Shown: positions 17,060 to 29,337 of the stretch, piece after piece
Layout: every line of letters begins with the position of its first letter
Numbering within the stretch: the first letter of the stretch is position 1
Origin: an uncultured Sphingomonadaceae bacterium
GTDB taxonomy: Bacteria; Pseudomonadota; Alphaproteobacteria; Sphingomonadales; Sphingomonadaceae
Direction of reading: 5' to 3'
Assembly: GCA_947499975.1 (NCBI GenBank)
Contig: CANMQE010000001.1
Location: 868,001-932,000 of the forward strand
DNA: 64,000 nucleotides
Notes under the pieces: model-generated
Databases searched by the model: none
Told to the model about the DNA's origin: nothing
The model's input: only the letters and a program-made list of their open reading frames with translations
Made by a program: the position numbers and the translations under genes

Positions 17060-18463
17060 TCAGCCCTTGTACTCACGGTAATTTGCAAGCGCCCTTTCGC
17101 GCGCTTCCTTGTGGCCGATCAGTTTCCCGGGATAGTCGTCGGGGCGGCATCCCCTTGCCTCCGGATCGTGAATGTTCTCGTCACTCAGATCGGCCAGTTC
17201 GGGCACCCATTCGCGAATGTATTCGGCAGCGTCGAACTTCTCGCTCTGGCTGAGGGGCGCCATTATGCGTACGAACATGTTGCTGTCTACGCCGGTTCCG
17301 CTGACCCACTGCCAGTTGGTGCCATTCGATCCGTAATCGGCATCCACCAACGTATCCCAGAACCACTTCTCTCCGTGCCGCCAATCGATCAGCAGATGCT
17401 TCACCAGGAAACTGGCTGCGATCATCCGCACGCGGTTGTGCATCCAGCCCGTCGTCCACAGCTGCCGCATACCGGCATCGACAATGGGATAACCGGTGCG
17501 GCCCTTCTGCCAGGCCTGCAGCTCTTCCTGAATGACGTGGCCACGGTTCGGATTGCGCCAGAAATTCTCTGAATAGAGCTCCCGGTAAGGCTCCTCGGCG
17601 TATTTCGGGAACTGGCAGATGAGCGTCTGGGCAAAGTCGCGCCAGATCAGTTCTGCGCGAAATATCCGCGCGCCGTCGCTGGTGTAACGGCTCATCGCAT
17701 CCCACAGCATCCGCGGCGACACCGCGCCGTGATGGAGGTGCGGCGACATGCGGCTGGTGGCATCATCGCTCGGCAGGTTCCGGTCGTCCGCGTAATCCTT
17801 GCTGACATCCAGAAACTCATCAAAGCGAGCCATGGCGGCGCTGGTGCCGTGCTGGCCATCCCAGAACTCGCGCATACCGCCTGCCCAATCGGGCTTCGTG
17901 GGCAGAAGGCCCCAGTCGTCCAGATCATCGCTATGCGGCCAGCTATCGGGGCTGGAGAGGCTGGGCTCCGGCAAGATATCGAAGCCGTGGATCGCGTCGA
18001 ACATCGCATCCTTGAACGGGGTGAATATCTTGTAGGGCGTGCCGCTGCCGGTGGTAACCGAACCGATCGGCAACAGGTAATTGCCATCGTGCAATTGCAG
18101 GTCGACCTTGTCCTTCAGCTTGCCCTGAGCCTGTCGCCACCATGGCTCGTAATGACGGATGGCGTGAACGCACCTGGCACCCGTTTCCTCGACCAATCGA
18201 GGCAGAACGTCGCATACGCTGCCTCGGCGCAGGATCAGCTTCGAACCGTGCCGGCCAAGATCCTTGTCCAGTTCCCGCAAGGCATGGTGAAGCCACCAAC
18301 GGCTTGCCCCGCCCAGCTTGCGCCCCTCGGCAAAGGTTTCAGGCGTTTCGTCGTCCAGGATATAGACCGGGATAACGGGGCCGGCTTCGGCCGCTGCCGT
18401 GAAGGCTTCATGGTCACACAGACGCAGGTCACGACGCAGCCAGACGATTTGTGGTTCGGACAA
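17060..18463 (-). CDS. phr: deoxyribodipyrimidine photolyase
   Basis: This light-driven DNA repair enzyme of 467 aa has an N-terminal antenna domain (IVWLRRDLRLCDHEA) and a C-terminal FAD domain with GYPIVDAGMRQLW, WMHNRVRM and DYGSNGTNWQW. The start is a TTG at 18463 because it sits 7 bp behind a good AGGGAAG ribosome site and directly begins the conserved strand; no ATG is available near it. Class I CPD photolyase is most likely from the conserved Asn/Trp pattern. Confidence 0.94.
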   Translation of the reverse strand: MSEPQIVWLRRDLRLCDHEAFTAAAEAGPVIPVYILDDETPETFAEGRKLGGASRWWLHHALRELDKDLGRHGSKLILRRGSVCDVLPRLVEETGARCVHAIRHYEPWWRQAQGKLKDKVDLQLHDGNYLLPIGSVTTGSGTPYKIFTPFKDAMFDAIHGFDILPEPSLSSPDSWPHSDDLDDWGLLPTKPDWAGGMREFWDGQHGTSAAMARFDEFLDVSKDYADDRNLPSDDATSRMSPHLHHGAVSPRMLWDAMSRYTSDGARIFRAELIWRDFAQTLICQFPKYAEEPYRELYSENFWRNPNRGHVIQEELQAWQKGRTGYPIVDAGMRQLWTTGWMHNRVRMIAASFLVKHLLIDWRHGEKWFWDTLVDADYGSNGTNWQWVSGTGVDSNMFVRIMAPLSQSEKFDAAEYIREWVPELADLSDENIHDPEARGCRPDDYPGKLIGHKEARERALANYREYKG

Positions 18464-18493
18464 GTTTTCTTCCCTTTAGCGCATCCAACGGTA

Positions 18494-19402
18494 TCAGCTT
18501 CCCACCGGTTCCGAACACAGACCATCGGGCACGTTCACGGTAAAGCTACCGTCACGCACGCCGTAATAGCGCGCATCGCCAAGCTGCCATGTCCCGTCCT
18601 CCAGACGGTCAAGCACCGGTGCGCGGCTCCAGAACAGGAAGGCATCCACCTGGTCGCTTTGTGCACGTGCGGCATCCAGATCGCAGGCGGAAAGCGGCAT
18701 GTTGCCCACCCGCTCGCCATTGATGTAGAAACCACCATTGCCGCTCACGCCGATGGTCTGCCGGTTCCAGAAAGCGACGGGCGGCGGTGATGAAATGGTC
18801 TCGACGAAGGCAGCGTTGCCCATCCTGTCAAACTGCGAGATGGCGAAATTGCCGACGAGGTAGAGCCCGCAGAGGCCGAGCGCCAACCGCGCCGTTCCCC
18901 GCCAGTCCTGATCGCGCTTTTCCCTTCTGCGCGAAAGCCAGGTGCCGCCAATCAGCAGCACCCAGAGCCAGACGTCGATGATGAACAGCACGTCGCCATA
19001 GAACCAGCGGCTCGAGAACGGTTCAAGCAGACGGATGCCGTACACGTTCATCCAGTCCAGCAAGGGGTGCGTCAGGCATCCGATCAGCGCCAGCGCGTAA
19101 AGCCAGCCAAAGCGCACCGGCAATCGCCCCTCAGGCCGTTTGCCGCGCCGCATTTGCCAGCGATCCCACCCCCACAGCAGGCCCGCCAGCACCAGCGGCA
19201 GCAGCACCAGCGCCGGTGGCCCATGCGTGATGCCCCGGCGGAATGCGAGATGCTCCACGCCGTCCAGCCAGAAAAAGCAGGCGGCATCTACATCAGGCAG
19301 GTTCGCGCCGATTATCAATGCAGGCATGGCAAGGCCGGTTTTCTTCTTCAGGCCAGCCTGGCCGATCAGTGCTCCCGTCAGGGAGTGGGTGAGATTATCC
19401 AT
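18494..19402 (-). CDS. YdjM/DUF457-type membrane-bound metal-dependent hydrolase
   Basis: The 302-aa protein starts MDNLTHSLTGALIGQAGL and has ANLPDVDA, RRGITHGP and HPLLDWMNVYG, the His/Asp pattern of the YdjM-like inner-membrane family. Four hydrophobic segments are visible (about 60-80, 95-115, 135-155, 165-185). The C-terminal third is soluble and unassigned. The substrate is unknown. It follows the sugar transferase on the same strand and precedes the photolyase. Confidence 0.85.
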   Translation of the reverse strand: MDNLTHSLTGALIGQAGLKKKTGLAMPALIIGANLPDVDAACFFWLDGVEHLAFRRGITHGPPALVLLPLVLAGLLWGWDRWQMRRGKRPEGRLPVRFGWLYALALIGCLTHPLLDWMNVYGIRLLEPFSSRWFYGDVLFIIDVWLWVLLIGGTWLSRRREKRDQDWRGTARLALGLCGLYLVGNFAISQFDRMGNAAFVETISSPPPVAFWNRQTIGVSGNGGFYINGERVGNMPLSACDLDAARAQSDQVDAFLFWSRAPVLDRLEDGTWQLGDARYYGVRDGSFTVNVPDGLCSEPVGS

Positions 19403-19444
19403 CGGGGCGCTACCATAGTGCTGCGCCCGCAAAGGGCCAACGTC

Positions 19445-20734
19445 TTATCGGGCCCCGTGCCCACTGAAAACGACCTGCGCGGTGCGCATCAGGATGAGGA
19501 AATCCAGCCAGTAAGAGAAGTTCTTGATGTAGTAGAAATCGAACTGCAGCTTCGCATCGATATCGTGCAATTCGGTCACATGGCCCTGGTTCACCTGCGC
19601 CCAGCCGGTAATGCCGGGGCGCACGATGTGGCGATAATCGTAGAACGGTATTTCCTGCTGATACCAATTGCTGAGATCGAGCGCTTCGGGCCGAGGACCG
19701 ATCCAGCTCATATGGCCCAGCAGGATGTTCAGCATCTGCGGCAATTCGTCGATGCGCGTTCGGCGCAGGAACGCACCGAGGCGCGTGATTCGCGGATCGT
19801 TGTCGCCTGTCATCGCGCGTGCCCTGCGCGTTTCATGATCTTCGGCCTGCTGTTCAACGCGCATCGTGCGAAACTTGGTGACGACGAACGGCCGACCGCG
19901 AAAGCCGACGCGTTCCTGGCGGAAGAATACGGGACCGGGAGAGTCCATCTTCACCAGCGAAGCTACCGCCAGGAGGGGCAGGACGAGCAAGGGCGCAAGT
20001 AACAGAACCAGCACCACGTCGAACAAGCGCTTCAGCCGCATGAAGGTCATGTTCGGCAGAAGCGATCCGAAGCTGTTCTCGGACAGATGCTCTACCCAAA
20101 CCTTGCCGGTTGCCGCCTCGTACACCTGCTTGAAGTGGAACACCGGCACGCCTTCCAGCGCGGCTGTGGCGAGCAGCCGCTCCCACCCGTCATCAAGGTC
20201 TGCATGCAGATCGGCCACGATAATCGCGCCTTCGTGCATGGGGAGGGCCGCCGTCTGCAACACCTCCACCACCAGCCCGACATTGGATAGCCTGTCGATC
20301 CGCCCGCCGGGCACGGCATAGAATACAGAGCGCCCCACCTTCGTGGCCATGCTCATCACGCCGATATACACGGCGACGGACGACACGAAATTGAGGAGCA
20401 GGACCTGGTTCGAATAGTCGAAGCGGAAACCCAGGATAGCGAGAGCCACGGCGCCGAAGCTGGCGATGAATGTCGGCAACACAGCGCCAAGCTGCTTCAC
20501 GCCCGGATAAATGTTCATGCGGCGCGCGAAAAAAATCCCGGCCACCAGCGCCACGATGGACGCGATGACACTGTTCTTCGTCGTCACGTCCTCCAACGCG
20601 GCAGGATTGGCGTTGAAGTAGAGAAACGGGGGAAGCAAAGTGCCCAGCACAACGCAGGCGAACACCTGCACGGCGAAGGAGCGATAAATGCTCCTACCAT
20701 CCTGCACCAGCTCTGACGGAGCTGCCATTCGCAT
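19445..20734 (-). CDS. polyprenyl-phosphate sugar-1-phosphate transferase (priming glycosyltransferase)
   Basis: The enzyme attaches the first sugar phosphate to undecaprenyl phosphate for exopolysaccharide or O-antigen synthesis. About 429 aa: four N-terminal transmembrane helices (residues 20-130), a central nucleotide-binding-like domain (140-230), then the bacterial sugar transferase domain. That domain has its membrane helix plus [32 protein letters not shown] and GPRPE. It is an orphan here: no polymerase, flippase or other glycosyltransferases adjoin it. A TTG lies one codon before the ATG. The exact sugar is unknown. Confidence 0.92.
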   Translation of the reverse strand: MRMAAPSELVQDGRSIYRSFAVQVFACVVLGTLLPPFLYFNANPAALEDVTTKNSVIASIVALVAGIFFARRMNIYPGVKQLGAVLPTFIASFGAVALAILGFRFDYSNQVLLLNFVSSVAVYIGVMSMATKVGRSVFYAVPGGRIDRLSNVGLVVEVLQTAALPMHEGAIIVADLHADLDDGWERLLATAALEGVPVFHFKQVYEAATGKVWVEHLSENSFGSLLPNMTFMRLKRLFDVVLVLLLAPLLVLPLLAVASLVKMDSPGPVFFRQERVGFRGRPFVVTKFRTMRVEQQAEDHETRRARAMTGDNDPRITRLGAFLRRTRIDELPQMLNILLGHMSWIGPRPEALDLSNWYQQEIPFYDYRHIVRPGITGWAQVNQGHVTELHDIDAKLQFDFYYIKNFSYWLDFLILMRTAQVVFSGHGAR

Positions 20735-20826
20735 CAATTAGCCCCTAAACCGCTAGAAAGCGGCATTTCCCCAAACCGCAGAGAACACGGCTTTAAGCCT
20801 ATGAAATCACGCGCGCAAGATAGGCC

Positions 20827-21873
20827 CTATACCGGATCGGGGGCAGTTCCGCTGACGGTCCAGGTTTGCCCCTTGGCGAGCAGGCGCGCCAGGCTCGCCT
20901 CCTTACCCTCGCTGGCGCGGCGCTTCTCCTCGATCACGGCGGATTCGTAGGTAGGTGCAGGATCGTCGTAGATGACGCCCAATGGCATCGGGAACTCTCC
21001 GAAAGGCAGTTCAACCAGCATGTGCGCGAGTATCCGGTTGGTGGCATCGTGCGTCAGAACGCCAGCCGCCTCCGCATCGCCATCGGCAACATCGACGACT
21101 TCGAAGGACAGCGTCTGCGCGTCGAGCTTCAGCCCCTTGATGCCGCCCGTCTTCTCGGTGCCGAACAGCATGGGCTTGCCATGCTCCAGCCACAACTGCT
21201 GCTGATCCGCGCCCTTGGGCTTGGCGAAATCGTCAAACACGTCCTTGTTGTAGACGATGCAGTTCTGGAAGATCTCAATGAAGGCTGCACCCTGGTGGGC
21301 ATGTGCCGCCTTCAGAACATCAGGCAGGTTCTTCGAAACGTCGATACCGCGGCCGATGAAGCGCGCACCGCTGCCCAAGGCAAAGGCGCAAGGGTTGGCG
21401 GGGTGGTCGACAGAGCCGAGCGGCGTGGACGGCGTGCGCGTGTGTTCGCGGCTGGTGGGCGAATACTGCCCCTTGGTCAGGCCGTAGATCTCGTTGTTGA
21501 ACAGCATGATCTGCATGTTCACGTTACGGCGCAGCACGTGCATCAGGTGGTTGCCGCCGATGGAAAGCCCGTCGCCATCACCTGTTACCAGCCAGATATC
21601 AAGATCCGGGTTGGCCAGCTTGATACCGGTGGCAAAGGCCGGTGCGCGTCCGTGGATCGTGTGGAAGCCATAGCTTTCCATGTAATAGGGGAAACGGCTG
21701 GAGCAGCCGATGCCGGATACGAAAACGGTGTTCTTGGGATCGCAACCCAATTGCGGCAGCGTGCGCTGCACGGCCTTCAGAATGGCGTAATCGCCGCAAC
21801 CGGGGCACCAGCGCACTTCCTGATCGGTTTCCCAATCCTTCAGCGTGGTTTCGACTTTCGTCATCTCGTTCAT
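20827..21873 (-). CDS. korB: 2-oxoacid:ferredoxin oxidoreductase beta subunit
   Basis: KorB binds thiamine diphosphate and an iron-sulfur cluster in CoA-dependent oxidation of 2-oxoglutarate (or a related 2-oxoacid) to acyl-CoA with ferredoxin as acceptor. The 348-aa product shows CPGCGDY with its Cys pair, GIGCSSRFPYYM and the ThDP motif GDGDGLSIGGNH followed by NNEIYGLTKGQ. It is the second gene of korAB; its ATG overlaps the stop of korA (ATGA). 2-Oxoglutarate is favoured by analogy with Kor enzymes. Confidence 0.93.
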   Translation of the reverse strand: MNEMTKVETTLKDWETDQEVRWCPGCGDYAILKAVQRTLPQLGCDPKNTVFVSGIGCSSRFPYYMESYGFHTIHGRAPAFATGIKLANPDLDIWLVTGDGDGLSIGGNHLMHVLRRNVNMQIMLFNNEIYGLTKGQYSPTSREHTRTPSTPLGSVDHPANPCAFALGSGARFIGRGIDVSKNLPDVLKAAHAHQGAAFIEIFQNCIVYNKDVFDDFAKPKGADQQQLWLEHGKPMLFGTEKTGGIKGLKLDAQTLSFEVVDVADGDAEAAGVLTHDATNRILAHMLVELPFGEFPMPLGVIYDDPAPTYESAVIEEKRRASEGKEASLARLLAKGQTWTVSGTAPDPV

Positions 21874-23795
21874 TTTTCCACTCCCGAGGGGTTGGGAAGC
21901 TGATCGTCATTGGTGAGGACCTTGCCACCGCAATTTTCGGCCAGGCAATTCTCGATGGCCTGTTCCAGCTCGGCAATCTGGAATGGCTGGCCGCTGGTCT
22001 TCGTCAGGCTTTGTGCGTCGATCAGCAGTTGATCGCGCAGCAAGGTCTTGAACTGCCCGGTGTTCATTTCGGGCACCAGCACCTTGTCGAACCGACCAAG
22101 CAATTCGCCAAGATTGCCCGGTAGCGGCCAGATATGGCGGACGTGAACGTGGCTGACCCTTGCACCCTTGTCGATCCAGCGGTTCACGGCCTGCTTGATC
22201 GGGCCATAGGTGCTGCCCCAGCCGACGACCACGAGATCGCCGCTGTCCTCGCCCCAGGATACTTCCTGATCGGGGACATCGATGCCCAGCACCTTGTCAC
22301 GGCGCAGTTCGGTCATGCGCTGGTGGTTTTCCGGCGAATAGTCGATGTTGCCACTCGTCTCGTGCTTCTCGATGCCGCCGATGCGGTGCATCAGATCGGG
22401 CGTACCGGGCTTCACCCAGGGACGCGCGCCCTTGGCATCGCGCTTGTAGGGGAGGAATTCCTCACCCTCAGGCACTGAATCCGTGAAGGTGACAGGGAAT
22501 GGCTCGTAAGCGGAAGGATCGGGGACTTTCCATGGCTCTGCCGCATTGGCGATGTAGCCATCGGTCAGCAGCATCACGGGCGTCATGTAGCGGGTGGCGA
22601 TGCGGCAAGCTTCGATTGCGACCTCGAAAGCATCCGCCGGGCTGCGCGCTGCCACCACGGGCATCGGCGCATCGCCGTTGCGGCCATAAACGGCCTGGTA
22701 GAGATCGCTCTGCTCCGTCTTGGTTGGCAGGCCGGTGGACGGGCCGCCGCGCTGCGAGTTCACGATCACCAGCGGCAGTTCCACCATGATGCCAAGGCCC
22801 ATGGCCTCGGTCTTGAGCGCAATGCCGGGGCCGGACGAACTGGTGACGCCCAGCTGTCCTGCATAACTTGCACCGATGGCGGAGCAGATGGCCGCGATCT
22901 CGTCCTCCGCCTGGAAGGTGGTGACGTCGAATTCCTTCAGGCGCGCAAGGTGATGCAGGATCGCGCTGGCGGGCGTGATGGGATAGCCGCCGAAAAACAT
23001 CGGCAGATCAGCCAGTTGTGCGCCCGCGACCAGCCCCAGGGATACGCTTTCGGCGCCGGTGATGGTTCGATAAAGGCCCGGCTCGGCAGGCACGGGTGAC
23101 ATGTGGACCTGCTTCAGTGGACCGGAGAGCTCCGCCGTCTCGCCATAGGCGTGGCCGGCATCCAGCGCGGCGATATTGGCATTGGCAATGTCTGGCTTGG
23201 ACTTGAACTTTTCCTTCAGCCACTCGTGCAGCGGCTCTCGCGGACGATCGAACATCCACAGCGCCAGGCCCAGCGTCCACATGTTCTTGGACCGCAAGGC
23301 ATCCTTGTTGCCGAGGCCGAAGGGCTTCACCGCTTCGATCGTCAGCTCGGAAATGTCGAAGGCCAGCAGGTCGAACTTGGCAAGGCTGCCATCATCCAGC
23401 GGATTGCTTTCGTAATGCGCCTTGTCGAGATTGCGCTTCGTGAAGGCGCCGCTGTCCGCGATGATCAGGCCGCCGGGGCTGAGCGAGGCGAGGTTCACCT
23501 TCAGCGCAGCGGGGTTCATGGCCACCAGCACATCGGGTGCGTCGCCAGCGGTGTTGATCTGGCGACTGCCGAAATTGATCTGGAATGCCGAAACGCCGAA
23601 CAGCGTGCCTTGCGGCGCGCGGATTTCTGCCGGGAAATCGGGGAATGTCGCAAGGTCGTTTCCGGCAAGGGCGGTGGACAGGGTGAATTGCCCACCTGTC
23701 AATTGCATGCCGTCGCCGCTGTCTCCGGCAAAGCGGACAACCATTGAATCGAGCTTGTCTGTGCCGGGCTGCGTTTCAGCCGTCTGTGTCGCCAT
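21870..23795 (-). CDS. korA: 2-oxoacid:ferredoxin oxidoreductase alpha subunit (fused gamma-alpha)
   Basis: The 641-aa product combines the gamma-type domain (residues 15-190; RFAGDSGDGMQLTGGQF, PDFPAEIRAP) with the pyrimidine-binding alpha domain (200-600; GYPITPAS, EDEIAAICSAIGASYAG, TSSSGPGIALKTEA). This fusion is the usual KorA organisation. The start at 23795 (MATQTAE) is chosen because the longer open frame upstream contains the rppH region on the other strand. Overlap with korB shows one transcription unit. Ferredoxin-dependent enzymes of this kind in an aerobe imply a low-potential carrier. Confidence 0.93.
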   Translation of the reverse strand: MATQTAETQPGTDKLDSMVVRFAGDSGDGMQLTGGQFTLSTALAGNDLATFPDFPAEIRAPQGTLFGVSAFQINFGSRQINTAGDAPDVLVAMNPAALKVNLASLSPGGLIIADSGAFTKRNLDKAHYESNPLDDGSLAKFDLLAFDISELTIEAVKPFGLGNKDALRSKNMWTLGLALWMFDRPREPLHEWLKEKFKSKPDIANANIAALDAGHAYGETAELSGPLKQVHMSPVPAEPGLYRTITGAESVSLGLVAGAQLADLPMFFGGYPITPASAILHHLARLKEFDVTTFQAEDEIAAICSAIGASYAGQLGVTSSSGPGIALKTEAMGLGIMVELPLVIVNSQRGGPSTGLPTKTEQSDLYQAVYGRNGDAPMPVVAARSPADAFEVAIEACRIATRYMTPVMLLTDGYIANAAEPWKVPDPSAYEPFPVTFTDSVPEGEEFLPYKRDAKGARPWVKPGTPDLMHRIGGIEKHETSGNIDYSPENHQRMTELRRDKVLGIDVPDQEVSWGEDSGDLVVVGWGSTYGPIKQAVNRWIDKGARVSHVHVRHIWPLPGNLGELLGRFDKVLVPEMNTGQFKTLLRDQLLIDAQSLTKTSGQPFQIAELEQAIENCLAENCGGKVLTNDDQLPNPSGVEK

Positions 23796-23940
23796 CGTAA
23801 ATCTTTCTGCCGCGCGGGATGGGGTCCTGCCCCAGCGATTGTGCGCGAGGTAGGTTCCTCTTGCTGCCGAGACAATCAAGTTTTTCTGTTTCGGCGGCAA
23901 TAGCTGGCTTTCGCCTCTCCACCATCCTAGATCGTGCAGC

Positions 23941-24423
23941 ATGAACAGACCTGATCGCCTGCAATACCGCCCGTGCGTCGGCACGATGATGATCAACCGC
24001 GCCGGAGAGGCCTTTGTCGGCAAGAGGATCGACAACAAGGAAGGGGACTGGTGGCAGATGCCGCAAGGCGGCGTGGACGATGGTGAAGACCTGGACGAGG
24101 CGATGCTGCGCGAACTGGGTGAGGAAACCGGCGTCACCGCCGAGAATGTCGAGATCCTCCATCGCCTGGAGGAGGAGCTATATTACGACCTGCCCGAGAA
24201 CTTGCAGGGCAAGCTCTGGGGCGGGAAGTACAAGGGCCAACGGCAGGTGTGGTATCTGGCACGCTTTACCGGCGAGGATAGCGACATCGACCTTGAAGCG
24301 TACAAGCACCCGGAATTCTGCGAATGGAAATGGGTCGATCCCGATCTGCTGCCGGAGCTGATCGTGCCTTTCAAACGCGAAATCTACGAGACCGTGGTGA
24401 CGGGGTTCAAGACGAAGATTTGA
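23941..24423 (+). CDS. rppH: RNA pyrophosphohydrolase
   Basis: RppH removes pyrophosphate from the 5' end of RNAs and so opens them to RNase E decay. The 160-aa Nudix protein begins RPDRLQYRPCVGTMMIN-like sequence and has WWQMPQGGVDDGE and the complete Nudix box ending ELGEETGV. The tail WKWVDPDLLPELIVPFKREIY is typical of the alphaproteobacterial RppH. It is divergent from korA. Confidence 0.94.
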   Translation: MNRPDRLQYRPCVGTMMINRAGEAFVGKRIDNKEGDWWQMPQGGVDDGEDLDEAMLRELGEETGVTAENVEILHRLEEELYYDLPENLQGKLWGGKYKGQRQVWYLARFTGEDSDIDLEAYKHPEFCEWKWVDPDLLPELIVPFKREIYETVVTGFKTKI

Positions 24424-24450
24424 ACCTTCGCCATTCCGGCTGACGCAAAA

Positions 24451-24948
24451 TCAGTTCTGCGCCACGTCCTCGTCGACGGCGCTGGCTTCAGCCATCAATT
24501 CCGGCGGGCCGCGATCGATAGCTGCCGATAGCTGCACCGCTTCGACGCAAGTCGCGCCGCAAAGGGTTTCGAGCCGCTGCAGGTTCTCGCGCGCAGCAGT
24601 AATTGCGCCCTTCTCCACCAGCGCCTGGCCTTCGCCATTGATGGCGGCAAGGTTCTCGGGCTCGCGCTCCTGCGCTTCGCGGTAGAAATGGATCGCCTTG
24701 CCCTGAAGGTTCTCGGCGCGCGCGGCATGGGCAAGCTCCAGGTAGACCTGCGTATAGCCGGGATCGACGGCCAGTGCCGCCTCGAACGCGTCGATGGCGG
24801 ATTGGGTATTACCCATTTCCAGCGAGGTGCGACCTTCGGCCACCAGCGCCTGCGCCCGCGGATCGACCTGGTAATCGTTCGCGCTGCCTATGCTCGCCTG
24901 TACGAACAGGGCAAGGGAAAGGGCGGCGGCGACGGGTCCGAAACGCAT
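24451..24948 (-). CDS. secreted tetratricopeptide-repeat protein
   Basis: The 165-aa product carries a signal peptide (MRFGPVAAALSLALF...GSAN) and about three TPR units. The unit GNTQSAIDAFEAALAVDPGYTQ is clearest, followed by one at LAHAARAENLQGKAIHFYREA. A strong AAGGAG ribosome site before ATG 24948 sets the start. TPRs usually mediate protein contacts in the periplasm; the partner is not evident. It lies behind guaB-rsmB on the same strand. Confidence 0.8.
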   Translation of the reverse strand: MRFGPVAAALSLALFVQASIGSANDYQVDPRAQALVAEGRTSLEMGNTQSAIDAFEAALAVDPGYTQVYLELAHAARAENLQGKAIHFYREAQEREPENLAAINGEGQALVEKGAITAARENLQRLETLCGATCVEAVQLSAAIDRGPPELMAEASAVDEDVAQN

Positions 24949-25011
24949 GGCGTACTCCTTGAGCTTGGACGGGTAAGAAGGCTGGTGATCGTCCATGGCC
25001 CGGTCGTGTTA

Positions 25012-26190
25012 TCACGCCTTAGATATACGTGCGATGAAAAATCCGTCCGTGCCATGGCGATACGGGGAAAGCCGTTGCCCCTCGCCGCGTTTGTCGCCAA
25101 GCGGCAGATCGGGATTTTCGGAGCGCCAGCCCTTGTTGGCCGAGAGGAAGTTGTCGATCTGCGCAGCCCCTTCTGCATCGAGCAGGGAACAGGTGATGTA
25201 GGTGATGGACCCGCCTGGCCTCACCAGTTGCGCCGCGATATCCAGCAGTCGCGCCTGCAGGTCGGTGAGCCGTGTGAGTTCCTTTTCCGACAGGCGCCAG
25301 CGCGCTTCGGGATTGCGCCGCCACGTGCCTGTGCCCGAGCACGGCGCATCGACCAGCACGCGGTCTGCCTTGCCCTGCCACTGGGCCAGCGCCTCCAGTT
25401 CCTTTCCCGGATCCAGCAGCACGGTTTGTGCCATCGTCACCCCTGCCCGCTCCGCCCTTGGCGCAAGCTGGGAAAGGCGGCGCTTGTCGGTGTCGGCTGC
25501 GACAAGCGTTCCGTCGTTGCCCATGGCCGCGGCAAGGGCGAGCGTCTTGCCCCCTGCACCGGCGCACAGGTCAATCACGGTTTCGCTTGGCTGCGCACCC
25601 ACGGCAGAGCAGGCGATCTGGCTCCCCAGATCCTGAACCTCGATCAGGCCCTTTTCGTAAGCATCCCAGCTGTTGACCTGCGTGCCGGAGGGAAAGCGCA
25701 AGGCGTTCGGCAGCGCCAGCTGCTCGCCCGGTTCGGGCAGATCGGGCTGCTTGGCGTCAGCCTTCAGCGTGTTGACCCGCACATCCAGCGGCGCGCGAGA
25801 GAGCAGCGCAGCCGCCTCTTCCTCGCCGATGCCCGATGCGATCAGCCGATCCTCCAGCCACTCGGGCGCGATGCCGCCTTCCGCCGGTTTTTCGTTCTTG
25901 CCGATCTTGGGCGGGCCGTAGCCTTCGCCGCTGAACAATTCACGCAAGTCCGGCTGCTCTTCCACCAGCCCCAGCATCGCCCGTCTTCCGGTGGCGGGCA
26001 CGGGGCCGCACGCACGGATCGCGTCATACACGTGGCCGCGAATGGCACGCTTGTCCTTCGATCCGGCGAAGCGGTGGTTCTTGAACCAGTCCGCCACCAG
26101 CCGGTCTGCCGGGGCACCGTTGTTGTTCGCGGCCTCGATAATGCCATCGAGGATTTCGATGGCGGCCTGTATGCGTGCTGCGGGGGTCAT
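25012..26190 (-). CDS. rsmB: RsmB/NOP-family 16S rRNA m5C methyltransferase
   Basis: The enzyme methylates cytosine C5 in rRNA using SAM. Its 392 aa include an N-terminal helical NusB-like region (1-100) and the catalytic domain with the SAM motif DLCAGAGGKTLALA. It also has the twin catalytic Cys motifs (VDAPCSGTGTWRRNPEARW and ITYITCS). It follows guaB by 52 bp on the same strand. The name is the best fit; other NOP/Sun-type paralogues cannot be excluded. Confidence 0.85.
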   Translation of the reverse strand: MTPAARIQAAIEILDGIIEAANNNGAPADRLVADWFKNHRFAGSKDKRAIRGHVYDAIRACGPVPATGRRAMLGLVEEQPDLRELFSGEGYGPPKIGKNEKPAEGGIAPEWLEDRLIASGIGEEEAAALLSRAPLDVRVNTLKADAKQPDLPEPGEQLALPNALRFPSGTQVNSWDAYEKGLIEVQDLGSQIACSAVGAQPSETVIDLCAGAGGKTLALAAAMGNDGTLVAADTDKRRLSQLAPRAERAGVTMAQTVLLDPGKELEALAQWQGKADRVLVDAPCSGTGTWRRNPEARWRLSEKELTRLTDLQARLLDIAAQLVRPGGSITYITCSLLDAEGAAQIDNFLSANKGWRSENPDLPLGDKRGEGQRLSPYRHGTDGFFIARISKA

Positions 26191-26242
26191 AATGGCTCCG
26201 ATATGGAACGCTCACCGCCCCGTTCAAAAGTTACAGCGCGGC

Positions 26243-28478
<2,236 letters not shown>

Positions 28479-28486
28479 CTACCCTC

Positions 28487-29242
28487 CTACTGCGCCGTCC
28501 ATCCGCCATCGATCTCGTAATTCGCGCCGGTGATGTTCTGCGCCACGTCGCGGCACAGGAATGCGGCCAGTGCGCCCACTTCCTCAACCTGCACGAATTT
28601 CTTCGTCGGCTGGCGGGCGAGGAGAACGTCGTTCATCACTTCCTCGCGGGTCATGTTGCGACTTTTCATCGTGTCGGGAATCTGGCTTTCCACCAGCGGG
28701 GTCCAGACATAGGCGGGGCTGATGCAATTGGCTGTCACGTTATGCTCGGCCAGTTCCAGCGCCAGCGTCTTCGTCAGCCCCGCAATCCCGTGCTTGGCGG
28801 CGACATAGGCGGCCTTGAACGGGCTGGCCGTCAGCGAGTGCGCGCTGGCGGTGTTGATGATGCGGCCCCAGCCCGCCTTCTTCATATGCGGCACGGCAAG
28901 GCGCGCGGTGTGAAAGGCGCTGGAGAGGTTGAGCGCGATGATCGCGTTCCACTTGTCGACCGGGAATTCCTCCACCGGCGCCACGTGCTGCATGCCGGCA
29001 TTATTCACCAGCACGTCCACCCTGCCCGCGCCTGCCATCAGCTCCTCGGCACCTTCTACCGTGGTGAGGTCGGTGTTGATGTGCTTCGCTCCCAGTTCCT
29101 CGCACAGCTTCGCGATCTCGGCCTCGTCACCGAAACCGTTCAGCACGATCTGCGCACCTTCGGCCCGCAGGGCGCGGGCAATGGCGAGGCCGATGCCGGA
29201 AGTTGACCCGGTAATGAGTGCGCGCTTGCCTTCGAGGAACAT
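28487..29242 (-). CDS. bdhA: 3-hydroxybutyrate dehydrogenase
   Basis: The enzyme oxidises (R)-3-hydroxybutyrate to acetoacetate with NAD. This 251-aa SDR has TGSTSGIGLA, NNAGMQHVAPVEEFP, the catalytic TASAHSLTASPFKAAYVAAKHG (Ser and Tyr-X3-Lys) and NCISPAYVWTPLV, a run typical of this enzyme. ATG at 29242 is preferred to one at 29254 because GGAGAG lies just before the former. It is convergent with the GST gene. It would work in polyhydroxybutyrate or ketone-body use. Confidence 0.9.
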   Translation of the reverse strand: MFLEGKRALITGSTSGIGLAIARALRAEGAQIVLNGFGDEAEIAKLCEELGAKHINTDLTTVEGAEELMAGAGRVDVLVNNAGMQHVAPVEEFPVDKWNAIIALNLSSAFHTARLAVPHMKKAGWGRIINTASAHSLTASPFKAAYVAAKHGIAGLTKTLALELAEHNVTANCISPAYVWTPLVESQIPDTMKSRNMTREEVMNDVLLARQPTKKFVQVEEVGALAAFLCRDVAQNITGANYEIDGGWTAQ

Positions 29243-29337
29243 TGGTCTCTCCATTAATTTGTCTTGTGGACAGGGTTTTGTGCCGTAAACACGAAGCTTG
29301 TCCCAATACAATAACCTTCGCCTCGGGAGGGCGCGCA

